Assembly (NCBI RefSeq): GCF_000934685.1
Contig: NZ_JYNQ01000001.1
Location: forward strand, 2,964,501-3,028,500
Reading direction: 5' to 3'
Length of the DNA stretch: 64,000 bases
DNA from: Lacinutrix sp. Hel_I_90
GTDB lineage: Bacteria; Bacteroidota; Bacteroidia; Flavobacteriales; Flavobacteriaceae
Shown: positions 9,797-18,911 of the stretch, one piece after another
Layout: each line of letters starts with the position of its first letter
How positions within the stretch are numbered: the stretch's first letter is position 1
Position numbers and translations under genes: made by a program
The notes under the pieces: generated by a model
What the model was told of the DNA's origin: nothing
Seen by the model: the letters and a program-made list of their open reading frames with translations, nothing else
Databases searched by the model: none

Positions 9797-10119
9797 ATAT
9801 AAAAAATGCACAACAAGACGTTGATGATTGGATAAAAACACATGGTGTTCGTTATTTTAATGAGCTCACTAATATGGCACAACTAACAGAAGAGGTTGGG
9901 GAAGTCGCCAGAATTATTGCCAGACGCTATGGCGAACAAAGTGAAAAAGAAAGTGATAAAAACAAAGACCTTGGTGAAGAATTAGCAGACGTTATGTTTG
10001 TCGTTTTATGCTTAGCAAACCAAACAGGCGTGGATTTACAAGAGGCGTTTGATAAGAAATTAGACTTCAAAACTAAGCGCGATCACGACAGACACCATAA
10101 TAACGAAAAACTCAAATAG
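9793..10119 (+). CDS. MazG-like nucleotide pyrophosphohydrolase
   Basis: A 108-residue all-alpha NTP pyrophosphohydrolase. Metal-binding motifs are TEEVGEVA and GEELADVMF, separated by a basic/acidic loop as in single-domain MazG proteins. The family hydrolyses nucleoside triphosphates, often non-canonical ones, to monophosphates. An in-frame ATG 45 bases upstream exists, but ATG at 9793 gives the normal N-terminus (MNIKNAQQDVDDW) and overlaps the previous stop as ATGA. Confidence 0.88.
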   Translation: MNIKNAQQDVDDWIKTHGVRYFNELTNMAQLTEEVGEVARIIARRYGEQSEKESDKNKDLGEELADVMFVVLCLANQTGVDLQEAFDKKLDFKTKRDHDRHHNNEKLK

Positions 10120-10157
10120 ATTTTTTTCATTTCCATGAAGGCGGAAATCTTTACATT

Positions 10158-11390
10158 ATGAATTTACATCTCAAAAAAGCAACAATAAACCAACAATCAA
10201 CCATTCAAATTACGGGTTCAAAAAGCGAGTCTAACCGATTATTACTACTACAAGCACTTTTTCCTGAGATAGGAATAGAAAATGTTTCCAATAGTGATGA
10301 TTCACAATTAATGACGAAAGCATTAGCGTCAAAAAGTGAGCTTATCGATATTCATCACGCCGGAACAGCCATGCGCTTTTTAACTGCTTTTTTTGCAACA
10401 CAAGAGGGTAGAACAATAGAATTAACGGGTTCAAAACGCATGAAAGAGCGTCCCATAAAAATTTTGGTCGATGCTTTAAATCAGTTGGGAGCGAAAATAA
10501 GTTATAAGGAAAACGACGGTTTTCCGCCGCTAATTATTGAAGGAACGAAGCTAACAAAAAATGAAGTGGCATTAGAAGCTAATGTGAGTAGTCAATACAT
10601 TTCAGCATTATTGCTAATCGCTTCAACATTAGAAAACGGGTTGGAGTTAACGCTGAAAGGAAAAATTACATCGGTACCCTACATAAACATGACTTTAAGT
10701 TTATTAAATGAGATTGGTGTAGAAACTAAATTTGAAAATAATACAATTTCTGTAATAGCGAACAGTAAAAAGGAAATAGCTAAAAACCAGGTAACAGTTG
10801 AGTCAGATTGGTCTTCAGCCTCTTATTATTATAGTATCGTAGCACTTTCAGACCTGGGAACAAGCATTACATTATCGGCTTATAAAGAAAACAGTTTACA
10901 AGGTGATTCGGCCTTAGCTAAGATTTATAAAGCTTTTGGAGTAGAGACCACTTTTAAAAATCACTCAATAATACTTCGTAAATCTAAGACCATTAATCAG
11001 GATATTAAAATCAATTTCGATTTAGCAAATGCACCAGATATCGCACAAACTATAACTGTTTCGGCTTTTGGTTTAGGCTTAGAATGCCACTTAACAGGCC
11101 TGCATACCTTAAAAATTAAAGAAACAGATCGGCTAGAAGCTCTAAAAACTGAAATTGAAAAATTAGGAGGTAGCGTTCAAATTACAAAGGACTCGCTTAG
11201 TCTTTCGGCTTCGCATAAGATAAATAAAAATATAGCTATTGCTACGTATAACGATCATAGAATGGCTATGGCCTTTGCGCCCTTAGCAATAAAAGTACCA
11301 TTGGAAATTGAAGATGCAGGAGTGGTTTCAAAATCATATCCAACATTTTGGGACGATTTAAAAGCCATCGGTTTTGAGTTTAATGCCTAA
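10158..11390 (+). CDS. aroA: 3-phosphoshikimate 1-carboxyvinyltransferase (EPSP synthase)
   Basis: Transfers enolpyruvate from PEP to shikimate 3-phosphate, the sixth step of the shikimate pathway. Typical segments are GSKSESNRLLLL at the N-terminus, HAGTAMRFLTAFFA in the first domain and TYNDHRMAMAFAPLA near the C-terminus. At 410 residues it is slightly shorter than the E. coli enzyme but complete. It lies 38 bases after the MazG-like gene and completes the set of aromatic genes on this strand. Confidence 0.95.
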   Translation: MNLHLKKATINQQSTIQITGSKSESNRLLLLQALFPEIGIENVSNSDDSQLMTKALASKSELIDIHHAGTAMRFLTAFFATQEGRTIELTGSKRMKERPIKILVDALNQLGAKISYKENDGFPPLIIEGTKLTKNEVALEANVSSQYISALLLIASTLENGLELTLKGKITSVPYINMTLSLLNEIGVETKFENNTISVIANSKKEIAKNQVTVESDWSSASYYYSIVALSDLGTSITLSAYKENSLQGDSALAKIYKAFGVETTFKNHSIILRKSKTINQDIKINFDLANAPDIAQTITVSAFGLGLECHLTGLHTLKIKETDRLEALKTEIEKLGGSVQITKDSLSLSASHKINKNIAIATYNDHRMAMAFAPLAIKVPLEIEDAGVVSKSYPTFWDDLKAIGFEFNA

Positions 11391-11602
11391 TAAAGTTAAA
11401 AGAAAGAATACATTATTGCAATTATATGTTTTTTAGATAAGATTGAAATCGAAGGGTCGTGTACTCACTATTGTAGACTAAAATTAAAGCTTAGTAACGG
11501 TTACGGCTCTCTTTTTTTATTGAAATGGAGCTAAAATAAGAACAAATTTCATCAATTATGTTAAGATATATTGGGTATTATAAATAATAATCAGTCATTT
11601 AC

Positions 11603-11634
11603 TTGACAAGGCCTATCTCGAGATTGTATATTTG
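11603..11634 (+). promoter_or_regulatory. Promoter of queA
   Basis: TTG at 11603-11605 and TATATTTG at 11627-11634 are separated by 21 bases, an exact Bacteroidota sigma-A type promoter. Transcription should begin about 11640. Confidence 0.65.
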
Positions 11635-11667
11635 TAGCTTTCAAAATAAGATATGATAGACGTAAAA

Positions 11668-12717
11668 ATGAAATTATCGCACTTCAACTTTGAATTGCCT
11701 GAGGAATTATTGGCAGAGTATCCAGCCGAAAATAGAGATGAGTCTCGATTAATGGTTTTAAACCGTAAAGAGCAAACCATCGAGCACAAAATGTTTAAAG
11801 ACATCATTGATTATTTTGATGAGAAAGATGTAATGATTCTTAATGATACAAAGGTTTTTCCTGCGCGTCTTTATGGTAATAAAGAAAAAACAGGAGCAAG
11901 AATCGAAGTGTTTTTATTACGTGAGTTAAACGAAGAACAACGTCTTTGGGATGTTTTAGTAGATCCTGCTCGTAAAATAAGAATAGGAAATAAGCTTTAT
12001 TTTGGTGATGATGAAACATTAGTCGCTGAGGTTATAGACAATACAACATCGCGTGGTAGAACATTACGTTTTCTATACGATGGTTCTTATAAAGAATTTC
12101 GCACGAAATTAACGCAACTCGGTGAAACCCCATTGCCAAAGTATATTAAACGAGGCGTAGAAGCAGAAGATGAAGAACGTTATCAAACTATTTTTGCTGA
12201 AAATGAAGGAGCAGTAGCAGCCCCAACTGCGGGCTTACATTTTTCTAAACACCTATTAAAGCGTTTAGAAATAAAAGGTGTTGATTTCGCAAAGGTAACA
12301 CTACATGTTGGTTTAGGGACTTTTAATCCAGTAGAAGTAGAAGATTTATCTAAACATAAAATGGATAGTGAAGAGGTTACTATTAAACCAAAAGCAGTCG
12401 AGCAAATTAACACAGCTTTAAAAGAAAGACGTCGTATTTGTGCCGTAGGTACTACTGCTATGCGTGCTGTAGAAAGCGCAGTGTCTTCTAGTCATACACT
12501 TAATGAAATTGATGGTTGGACCAACAAATTCATTTTCCCACCGTACGACTTTAGTATTGCAAACGCGATGATTACTAACTTTCATACGCCAAAATCAACA
12601 TTATTAATGATGGCTTCAGCATTTGCTGGACACGATTTTATTAAGCGTGCCTACGAAGAAGCAGTAAAAGAAAAGTATAAGTTTTACAGTTATGGAGATG
12701 CGATGTTAATTATATAA
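11668..12717 (+). CDS. queA: S-adenosylmethionine:tRNA ribosyltransferase-isomerase
   Basis: Penultimate enzyme of queuosine synthesis; it moves the ribosyl part of SAM to preQ1 in tRNA to form epoxyqueuosine. Conserved parts include [42 protein letters not shown] and [11 protein letters not shown]. The chosen ATG gives [10 protein letters not shown], the usual start; an in-frame ATG five codons earlier (11653) cannot be excluded. The gene is bounded by its own promoter and a hairpin terminator, so it is likely monocistronic. Confidence 0.95.
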   Translation: MKLSHFNFELPEELLAEYPAENRDESRLMVLNRKEQTIEHKMFKDIIDYFDEKDVMILNDTKVFPARLYGNKEKTGARIEVFLLRELNEEQRLWDVLVDPARKIRIGNKLYFGDDETLVAEVIDNTTSRGRTLRFLYDGSYKEFRTKLTQLGETPLPKYIKRGVEAEDEERYQTIFAENEGAVAAPTAGLHFSKHLLKRLEIKGVDFAKVTLHVGLGTFNPVEVEDLSKHKMDSEEVTIKPKAVEQINTALKERRRICAVGTTAMRAVESAVSSSHTLNEIDGWTNKFIFPPYDFSIANAMITNFHTPKSTLLMMASAFAGHDFIKRAYEEAVKEKYKFYSYGDAMLII

Positions 12718-12783
12718 CCCGCAATTAAATTGAGAATCTCTTAAAATTATTGAGATTTTATTCCAAACTAAAAAGCAATTATT

Positions 12784-12817
12784 AGCCTCTTCTTTTTTTA
12801 AAAGTTGAGGCTTTTTT
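12784..12817 (+). terminator. Rho-independent terminator after queA
   Basis: AGCCTC (12784-12789) pairs with GAGGCT (12807-12812), with further CTTTT/AAAAG pairing inside, followed by a run of T. It lies about 65 bases after the queA stop. Confidence 0.75.
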
Positions 12818-12859
12818 ATTATTCGCAATTCAAAAATCGTAATTCTTTAATGCTTTCAC

Positions 12860-12867
12860 TATTTTTG
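12860..12867 (+). promoter_or_regulatory. Putative -7 box of rlmN
   Basis: TATTTTTG fits TAnnTTTG and ends only seven bases before the rlmN ATG, predicting a leaderless or nearly leaderless transcript. No good -33 TTG is seen. Confidence 0.5.
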
Positions 12868-12874
12868 CACTACA

Positions 12875-13915
12875 ATGGACGTTAAGAAAAAAGACATAAG
12901 AGCATTAACCAAAGAGCAACTACGCGATTTCTTCATTAAAGAAGGCGATGAAGCCTTTCGTGGTAATCAGGTTTACGAATGGTTATGGAGTAAAAGCGCG
13001 TATTCATTTGAGGATATGACTAATATCTCTAAAGAAACGCGACAAATGTTGGAAGACAATTTTGTGATTAATCACATTAAAGTTGATACAATGCAACGCA
13101 GTAGCGATGGAACGGTTAAGAATGCCGTACGATTGCATGATGGCTTAATTGTGGAATCTGTTCTAATTCCAACACCAACACGAACAACAGCTTGTGTTTC
13201 TAGCCAAGTTGGTTGCAGTTTAGACTGCTCATTTTGTGCAACATCACGTTTAAAACGGATGCGAAACTTAAATCCAGATGAGATTTATGATCAGGTAGTC
13301 GCCATAGATAACGAAAGTAGACTTTATTTTAATAGGCCATTAAGTAATATCGTATTTATGGGCATGGGGGAACCACTCATGAACTATAATAATGTGATAA
13401 AAGCCATAGATAAAATCACCTCGCCAGAAGGTCTAGGCATGTCACCAAAGCGGATTGTGGTCTCAACTTCGGGTGTGCCAAAGATGATTAAAAAAATGGC
13501 AGATGATGAGGTGAAATTTAACTTAGCAGTTTCTTTACACTCAGCAATAGATGAAGTGAGAACCTCTATTATGCCATTTAATGAAACCTTTCCGCTTAAA
13601 GATTTACAAGAAGCATTAGAATATTGGTATGAGAAAACAAAAAAGGCCATTACCTACGAGTATATAGTTTGGAAAGGTATAAATGATAGCCTTAAAGATA
13701 TAGAGGCCTTAGTGAAGTTTTGTAAGTACGTACCATGTAAAGTGAATATTATAGAGTATAATCCTATTGATGATGGCGCATTTCAACAAGCATCAAATCA
13801 GGCGATAGAGGATTATATTCGTGTTTTAGAACGTAATAATATTGTGGTTAATGTACGCAGAAGTCGTGGTAAAGATATTGATGCAGCCTGTGGGCAATTG
13901 GCAAATAAAAGTTAA
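12875..13915 (+). CDS. rlmN: Dual-specificity 23S rRNA/tRNA adenine C2-methyltransferase
   Basis: Radical SAM enzyme that methylates C2 of A2503 in 23S rRNA and A37 in some tRNAs. The cluster-binding CxxxCxxC is in GCSLDCSFCATSR. The methyl-carrying cysteine near the C-terminus is in DAACGQL, and a further conserved cysteine is in TACVSSQVG. FMGMGEPLMNY is the glycine-rich SAM contact. Length of 346 residues is normal. Confidence 0.96.
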   Translation: MDVKKKDIRALTKEQLRDFFIKEGDEAFRGNQVYEWLWSKSAYSFEDMTNISKETRQMLEDNFVINHIKVDTMQRSSDGTVKNAVRLHDGLIVESVLIPTPTRTTACVSSQVGCSLDCSFCATSRLKRMRNLNPDEIYDQVVAIDNESRLYFNRPLSNIVFMGMGEPLMNYNNVIKAIDKITSPEGLGMSPKRIVVSTSGVPKMIKKMADDEVKFNLAVSLHSAIDEVRTSIMPFNETFPLKDLQEALEYWYEKTKKAITYEYIVWKGINDSLKDIEALVKFCKYVPCKVNIIEYNPIDDGAFQQASNQAIEDYIRVLERNNIVVNVRRSRGKDIDAACGQLANKS

Positions 13916-13942
13916 AATTTTAAATATCATTTAGTGAAGTTC

Positions 13943-13950
13943 TATCTTTA
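13943..13950 (+). promoter_or_regulatory. Putative -7 box before the polyprenyl synthetase
   Basis: TATCTTTA differs from TAnnTTTG only in the last base and ends seven bases before the GTG start, the same close spacing as at rlmN and rsgA. Confidence 0.35.
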
Positions 13951-13957
13951 GTAACCT

Positions 13958-14935
13958 GTGAAAATAACCGAACAAATAAAAGAACCCATTGCTTACGAAA
14001 TGGAGCTTTTCGAACAAAAGTTTCGTTTAGCTATGGCTTCTAAAGTGGCGTTGCTTAATCGTATTACTCACTATATAGTGAATAGAAAAGGCAAACAAAT
14101 GCGACCCATGTTTGTTTTTCTCGTTGCTAAAATGGTTTCTAATGGAGAGGTTTTTGATCGTACCTATCGTGGCGCTTCCGTTATAGAATTGATACATACA
14201 GCGACATTAGTTCACGACGATGTGGTTGACGATAGTAATAAACGTCGTGGTTTCTTTTCTATTAATGCACTGTGGAAAAATAAAATTGCCGTTCTTATAG
14301 GTGATTATCTACTGTCTAAAGGCTTATTACTCTCTATAGATAACAATGATTTCGATTTGTTAAAGATTATTTCAGTAGCCGTCCGGGAAATGAGTGAAGG
14401 CGAATTACTCCAAATTGAAAAAGCCCGTAAACTAGATATTACAGAAGCCGTTTATTACGAAATTATTAGACAAAAAACAGCAACACTCATTGCTGCCTGT
14501 TGTAGTTTAGGTGCAGCGTCTGTTAAACCTGAAGCAACAGATGTAGAAACGATGCGTAAGTTTGGGGAACTTATTGGTATGGCGTTTCAAATAAAAGATG
14601 ACTTGTTCGACTATGGTTCCAAAAGTATAGGCAAGCCTATTGGTATTGATATTAAAGAACAAAAAATGACCTTGCCTTTAATTCATGTTCTAAATACCTG
14701 TACTAAAAAGGAAAAGAAGTGGCTCATTAATTCTATTAAAAATCACAATAAAGATAAAAAACGTGTAGACGACGTTATTGCTTTTGTTAAAAATAAGGGC
14801 GGATTAGATTATGCTGTGACTAAAATGAAAGCCTTTCAAGCTGAAGCCATGCAAATACTACAAAACTACCCAGAATCTAACTATAAATCTTCCTTAGAAT
14901 TAATGGTGAATTATGTGATTGAAAGAAAAAAATAA
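13958..14935 (+). CDS. Polyprenyl diphosphate synthase
   Basis: Trans-isoprenyl diphosphate synthase that extends allylic diphosphates with IPP, probably for the menaquinone side chain. Both aspartate-rich motifs are present: LVHDDVVDDS (first) and IKDDLFDYG (second), together with GKQMRPMFVFL at the N-terminus. The start is GTG at 13958, because the next ATG would remove part of the first helix. Chain length of the product cannot be read with confidence. At 325 residues it has octaprenyl/heptaprenyl synthase size. Confidence 0.9.
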   Translation: MKITEQIKEPIAYEMELFEQKFRLAMASKVALLNRITHYIVNRKGKQMRPMFVFLVAKMVSNGEVFDRTYRGASVIELIHTATLVHDDVVDDSNKRRGFFSINALWKNKIAVLIGDYLLSKGLLLSIDNNDFDLLKIISVAVREMSEGELLQIEKARKLDITEAVYYEIIRQKTATLIAACCSLGAASVKPEATDVETMRKFGELIGMAFQIKDDLFDYGSKSIGKPIGIDIKEQKMTLPLIHVLNTCTKKEKKWLINSIKNHNKDKKRVDDVIAFVKNKGGLDYAVTKMKAFQAEAMQILQNYPESNYKSSLELMVNYVIERKK

Positions 14936-15013
14936 ACTTTTTTTTACTACTTAGGCAACCTTTTACAACACTTTTGCGTCTTTATAAATGAAGACTAAAA
15001 CTAACTACAGATT

Positions 15014-15577
15014 TTGAAAGTTATCCAAATCTATAAAAACGAAACGAAGCTCATCAAACGAGCGCAAAAGAACAATCGTGGGGCACAACACGTGTTGTAT
15101 GAGCTTCATGCGCCAAAAATGTTAAGCGTTTGCCGTTACTATATTAAAGATGTGCAGCAAGCTGAGGAAGCAATGCTCAATGGATTCTTTAAAGTCTTTA
15201 CACATATTAAAACCTTTAAGGGAGAAGGTAGTTTTGAAGGTTGGATAAGACGCATAATGGTTAGGGAAGCGATTTCATTTTTAAGACAAAAAAAGCAAAT
15301 TGCATTTGCTACAGATGACGTAGAAGTGCATCAAGAGTACGCAAATAATATTCAAACGGAGATTGAAGTAGATCACCTTCAAAAAATAATTGACGCACTA
15401 CCAGAAGGCTACAAAATAGTGTTCAATATGTATGCTATTGAAGGTTATAAACATCAGGAAATTGCCGAGATTTTAAAGATAAGCGAGGGCACTTCAAAAT
15501 CACAATTATTTAAAGCAAGAAGACTACTTCAAGACCAGGTCAGTAAATTAAATACATCAAGTTATGGCACCAATTAA
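15014..15577 (+). CDS. ECF-type RNA polymerase sigma factor
   Basis: A 187-residue sigma-70 family protein with region 2 (KMLSVCRYYIKDVQQAEEAMLNGF) and a C-terminal region 4 helix-turn-helix (GYKHQEIAEILKISEGTSKS). It should direct transcription of its own small regulon, probably in response to envelope conditions. The start used is TTG at 15014, giving the family-like N-terminus MKVIQIYKNE; no in-frame ATG fits better. CACTTTTG at 14969-14976 is a weak -7 candidate. It overlaps the next gene by 14 bases. Confidence 0.88.
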   Translation: MKVIQIYKNETKLIKRAQKNNRGAQHVLYELHAPKMLSVCRYYIKDVQQAEEAMLNGFFKVFTHIKTFKGEGSFEGWIRRIMVREAISFLRQKKQIAFATDDVEVHQEYANNIQTEIEVDHLQKIIDALPEGYKIVFNMYAIEGYKHQEIAEILKISEGTSKSQLFKARRLLQDQVSKLNTSSYGTN

Positions 15578-16322
15578 ATTTGAAGAAGACTTAAAGGATA
15601 CGCTTAACAAACGATTGATTAATCCATCAGAGCAAGCATGGGAAACTTTGTCAAGCCGTTTAGATGCCGAAGAGCAAAAAGAAAGCAAAACAGGGTTTTG
15701 GTGGTTAGCTATAGCTGCAAGTGTTATTGGTTTGCTATTAGTTGGTTATCCGTTTGTTAAGAACGATGTCACAAACCCGCAATCACCAACGCTTGTTATA
15801 GATAACAAAAACAAGCCGAACAAAATAGAAGAGAAGATTACCGTGCCTTCTAAAATAAAGGAGGAACAAGCAAAGAGCGTATTAGTTAATAATGCTATTG
15901 AAAAAGCAGAAGATAAAACAACAAATAGTTTAAAAGAGGATAACCAGCGCAATCTAGCTAATACCTCTAGTAAACAAAATAAGGAAGTATTGGCTAGTAT
16001 TACTATAAATGGAGTGAGTTTAATTGAAAACACTCTTTTAATAGCGCAAAGTAAAAAAGCAGCAGATCATATTTTAGTTTTAAATACAAAACAGGAGCAT
16101 ATTAAAAACAAGGATAATACCATAGATTCATTACTCTCAAATGCGAGACGAGAGATAGCCATGAGTACATTAATTAAAAACACAAACGTACCAATAGATC
16201 ATAATGCATTACTTCAGGATGTGGAAGACGATTTGGAGGAAACCTTCAGGGATAAATTACTCAAAACGGTACGTAAAGGTTACAGTTCTATTAGAGAGGA
16301 AATCGCAGATCGTAACAATTAA
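15564..16322 (+). CDS. Probable anti-sigma-type single-pass membrane protein
   Basis: A 252-residue protein with a soluble N-terminus of about 45 residues (FEEDLKDTLNKRLINPSEQ), one hydrophobic helix (FWWLAIAASVIGLLLVGYPF) and a long polar Lys/Asn/Glu-rich C-terminal part. No zinc-binding anti-sigma HxxxCxxC motif is visible. Start overlap with the ECF sigma gene and the topology suggest it restrains that sigma factor at the membrane. This is inference from context; the protein has no recognised catalytic motif. Confidence 0.7.
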   Translation: MAPIKFEEDLKDTLNKRLINPSEQAWETLSSRLDAEEQKESKTGFWWLAIAASVIGLLLVGYPFVKNDVTNPQSPTLVIDNKNKPNKIEEKITVPSKIKEEQAKSVLVNNAIEKAEDKTTNSLKEDNQRNLANTSSKQNKEVLASITINGVSLIENTLLIAQSKKAADHILVLNTKQEHIKNKDNTIDSLLSNARREIAMSTLIKNTNVPIDHNALLQDVEDDLEETFRDKLLKTVRKGYSSIREEIADRNN

Positions 16323-16356
16323 TACAATCATCAATTAAAATCAATTATAAACAAAT

Positions 16357-16393
16357 CTCTTTGGGTTTTTCAATATAGAAAAACACCAGAGAG
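16357..16393 (+). other. Long intercistronic hairpin
   Basis: Bases 16357-16371 and 16378-16393 form a 15-pair stem with one bulge (16385), one G-U pair and a six-base loop. No T run follows on either strand, so it is not a standard terminator. It ends 17 bases before the ATG at 16411 and could protect or process the mRNA, or limit translation of the barrel gene. Confidence 0.6.
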
Positions 16394-16410
16394 GCAAAAA
16401 ACGAACAGTT

Positions 16411-17478
16411 ATGCAAACAATTACGAGGTATTTATTAGCTATTATTTTAGGATTTTATGTTACGCAATCGGTGGCACAGGATACCATTCAAGAGCAACCA
16501 AAAGAGAAGCAAATTGCTGATTTGGAAGCCTTAAAACTGGAGGTTGAAACCGAAGAAAAAGCATTTTTAAAAGAAGAAGTAGCTGCGATTAATAAACGTG
16601 TGGAGGCAAAAGAAATCACTTATGAAGAAGCAGAAAATTTAAAGCAGGAAGTTGCTAAAAAGCGGGCGTTAAACATAGAAAGTCGTCAAATAATAATTGC
16701 AAATCATATCGATTTAGTAAGGCGTAATGGCTATGACGAAGCTATTGGAACCGAAGAAGATAACAGGTTTTTAATAACAATAGGTGCTGGAAAGAAAGAT
16801 TTTGGTATTAAAGGCAAACAAGAACCAGTAAAATATGACATTCGTACGTCTAACGATTTTGTTTTTGCAGCAGGCATTAACAATGCTATAATAGATGGGC
16901 AAAGTTTAAGTGATTCTCCGTATAAGCTAGGGGGGTCTGGTTTTGTTGAATTAGGATGGAACTGGAAAACGAGACTATTTAGAGACTCCAATTTTGCTAG
17001 AGTTAAATATGGTTTTTCTTTTCAATGGAATAAGTATGATTTAAAGGATAATAAATTCTTTGTTCAAACGGGTAATACGACGACTATCGAAACTTTTCCT
17101 TCAGATTTAAAACAAGCAAAATTTAGAACTACTAATTTGGTGTTTCCATTGTATTTTGAGTTTGGTCCATCAAAAAGAGTAGAGAAAAAAGATAGAATTC
17201 GTTATTTCACGGATGATCACTTTAAGTTTGGCATTGGTGGCTACGGTGGCTTTAACATAGGTGCTAAACAAAAGCTGTTGTACGAAGAAGATGGAGACCG
17301 TGTAAAGCAAAAAATAAAAAAGGATTATAATGTAAACCCTTTTGTTTATGGAGTAGGCGCCTATGTTGGTGTTGGTGATATTAGTTTGTATGCCAAATAT
17401 GATTTATCAGACACCTTTAGAAATAACACGTTTAAACAAAATAATGTGTCTTTGGGAGTGCGAATAGATTTGGATTAA
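16411..17478 (+). CDS. Putative outer membrane beta-barrel protein
   Basis: A 355-residue exported protein. The signal peptide is residues 1-22 (ends SVAQ). Residues about 25-95 are a charged, probably coiled-coil segment rich in Glu and Lys. The rest has alternating, aromatic-flanked strands ending in SLGVRIDLD, as expected of a small outer membrane barrel. No specific family is recognised. It follows the sigma/anti-sigma pair and may be a target or sensor of that system; a hairpin in the gap could set its level. Confidence 0.7.
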   Translation: MQTITRYLLAIILGFYVTQSVAQDTIQEQPKEKQIADLEALKLEVETEEKAFLKEEVAAINKRVEAKEITYEEAENLKQEVAKKRALNIESRQIIIANHIDLVRRNGYDEAIGTEEDNRFLITIGAGKKDFGIKGKQEPVKYDIRTSNDFVFAAGINNAIIDGQSLSDSPYKLGGSGFVELGWNWKTRLFRDSNFARVKYGFSFQWNKYDLKDNKFFVQTGNTTTIETFPSDLKQAKFRTTNLVFPLYFEFGPSKRVEKKDRIRYFTDDHFKFGIGGYGGFNIGAKQKLLYEEDGDRVKQKIKKDYNVNPFVYGVGAYVGVGDISLYAKYDLSDTFRNNTFKQNNVSLGVRIDLD

Positions 17479-17496
17479 TTTTACTAATGAATACTT

Positions 17497-17536
17497 ATAA
17501 AAAAGTCTTTTCAATGCCTTTGAAAAGGCTTTTTTA
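17497..17536. terminator. Bidirectional terminator between convergent genes
   Basis: An 11-pair stem (17504-17514 with 17520-17530, one G-T wobble, five-base loop) is flanked by A on the left and T on the right, so it can end both the + strand barrel transcript and the - strand rodA transcript. Confidence 0.75.
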
Positions 17537-17636
17537 ATGTTTTTAACGCTCTTGGTAATTAGATCAAAAGCTTCGAGCGAGTTGTCTTAATCCTGTCTTT
17601 TTTAGTAATTTTTAAAAAAAAAGCATTAAACGCAAA

Positions 17637-18911
17637 CTACCATTGATTAATACGATTAGAATCCAGCTTAATAAAAATAAAGAGTAGAATGGTGAATCCC
17701 CAGAGTCCTGAGCCCCCATAACTAAAAAAGGGTAACGGAATACCAATAGTTGGTATTAAACCCATTACCATGCCTATATTAATTAGAAAGTGTAGAAAAA
17801 AGATAGCAGCGACAGAGTAGCCATAGACGCGGCTGAATTGAGACTTTTGTAATTCAGCAAGATGAAGTAGTCGTAAAATAAGCAAAACGAAAACCAGTAC
17901 CACTCCAAAACTACCTATAAACCCCCATTCTTCACCAACCGTACTAAAAATGTAATCGGTGTGTTGCTCGGGTACAAACTTACCTGTTGTACGTGTGCCT
18001 TCCAAGAACCCTTTGCCTGTAAATCCACCTGAGCTAATGGCTTTTTCACTTTCTAAGAGGTTATAAGCGGCTTTCTTTTTCATGCTTTCAAGTGTAGCGG
18101 CATCTTTTTCTAAACTCAACCAAATGGTAATACGATCTTTTTGATGAAAAGGCAACTGATTTTCATAGACATAACGAACAAGAAAAGCCAGTCCTAGTCC
18201 AATAATTAAAGCGAAAATGGGTTTGTAAAAAGGAGGCTTCTTTCTTCGGGTAAAATAGTAACCAAAAACAATAAGTGCGCCAGTTAACATCGTTACTGTC
18301 ACGCCAAATTTTAATGCGGCTACTGACAAAATGATCAATAATGAACCAATAATTAAATAGATTTTTGGTAAGCCTTCACGATAGAGTACAAAAAAGAAAG
18401 CCCCGTAAACCAAAGTGCTTCCTGCATCTTTTTGTAGTAAAATCAAAAAAGCAGGAAGTAAGATGATACCAAACAACCGTAATTGGTCTTTAAAGTATTT
18501 AATATCGGTTTGTAAATCACTAACATATTTCGCAACGGCCAAGGCTGTTGCCACTTTAGCAAATTCACTGGGTTGTAAAGTTATACCGCCTAAATCATAC
18601 CATGAAGTAGCTCCGTTAATATTTTTTCCAAAAATAAAGAGTCCTACTAAGGACAGCATGGATACCAGATAGATGATACTAGTAAACCGTTCGTAAAACT
18701 TAGAATCAATCGATAATATAAATATGATAAGTACTAATGAGAGTATAATAAAAATAAGTTGTTTCCCATAAGAATTACTAAAACTGAAATAGTCTATAGT
18801 TTCACCAGTTTGCGAAGCTGATAAGATGTTTAACCATCCAAAACCAACCAATAAAAAGAACAGGAGAATAGTGATCCAGTCAAATTTATAATATCTATCA
18901 GTCTGTCTCAT
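17637..18911 (-). CDS. rodA: Rod shape-determining peptidoglycan glycosyltransferase RodA
   Basis: A 424-residue SEDS family polytopic protein that polymerises lipid II with PBP2 during cell elongation. Many hydrophobic helices are visible, plus family segments GGITLQPSEFAKVA, KDAGSTLVYG, GKGFLEGTRT with FVPEQHTDYIFS, and PLPFFSYGGSG. It overlaps mrdA by 14 bases at the end of the mreBCD-mrdA-rodA operon. Confidence 0.95.
   Translation of the reverse strand: MRQTDRYYKFDWITILLFFLLVGFGWLNILSASQTGETIDYFSFSNSYGKQLIFIILSLVLIIFILSIDSKFYERFTSIIYLVSMLSLVGLFIFGKNINGATSWYDLGGITLQPSEFAKVATALAVAKYVSDLQTDIKYFKDQLRLFGIILLPAFLILLQKDAGSTLVYGAFFFVLYREGLPKIYLIIGSLLIILSVAALKFGVTVTMLTGALIVFGYYFTRRKKPPFYKPIFALIIGLGLAFLVRYVYENQLPFHQKDRITIWLSLEKDAATLESMKKKAAYNLLESEKAISSGGFTGKGFLEGTRTTGKFVPEQHTDYIFSTVGEEWGFIGSFGVVLVFVLLILRLLHLAELQKSQFSRVYGYSVAAIFFLHFLINIGMVMGLIPTIGIPLPFFSYGGSGLWGFTILLFIFIKLDSNRINQW

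Noticed and set aside
11488-11518. Possible terminator after aroA
   Set aside because: AGC/GCT and GTA/TAC pairing with an internal loop is weak, although T7 follows. Stem too short to support.
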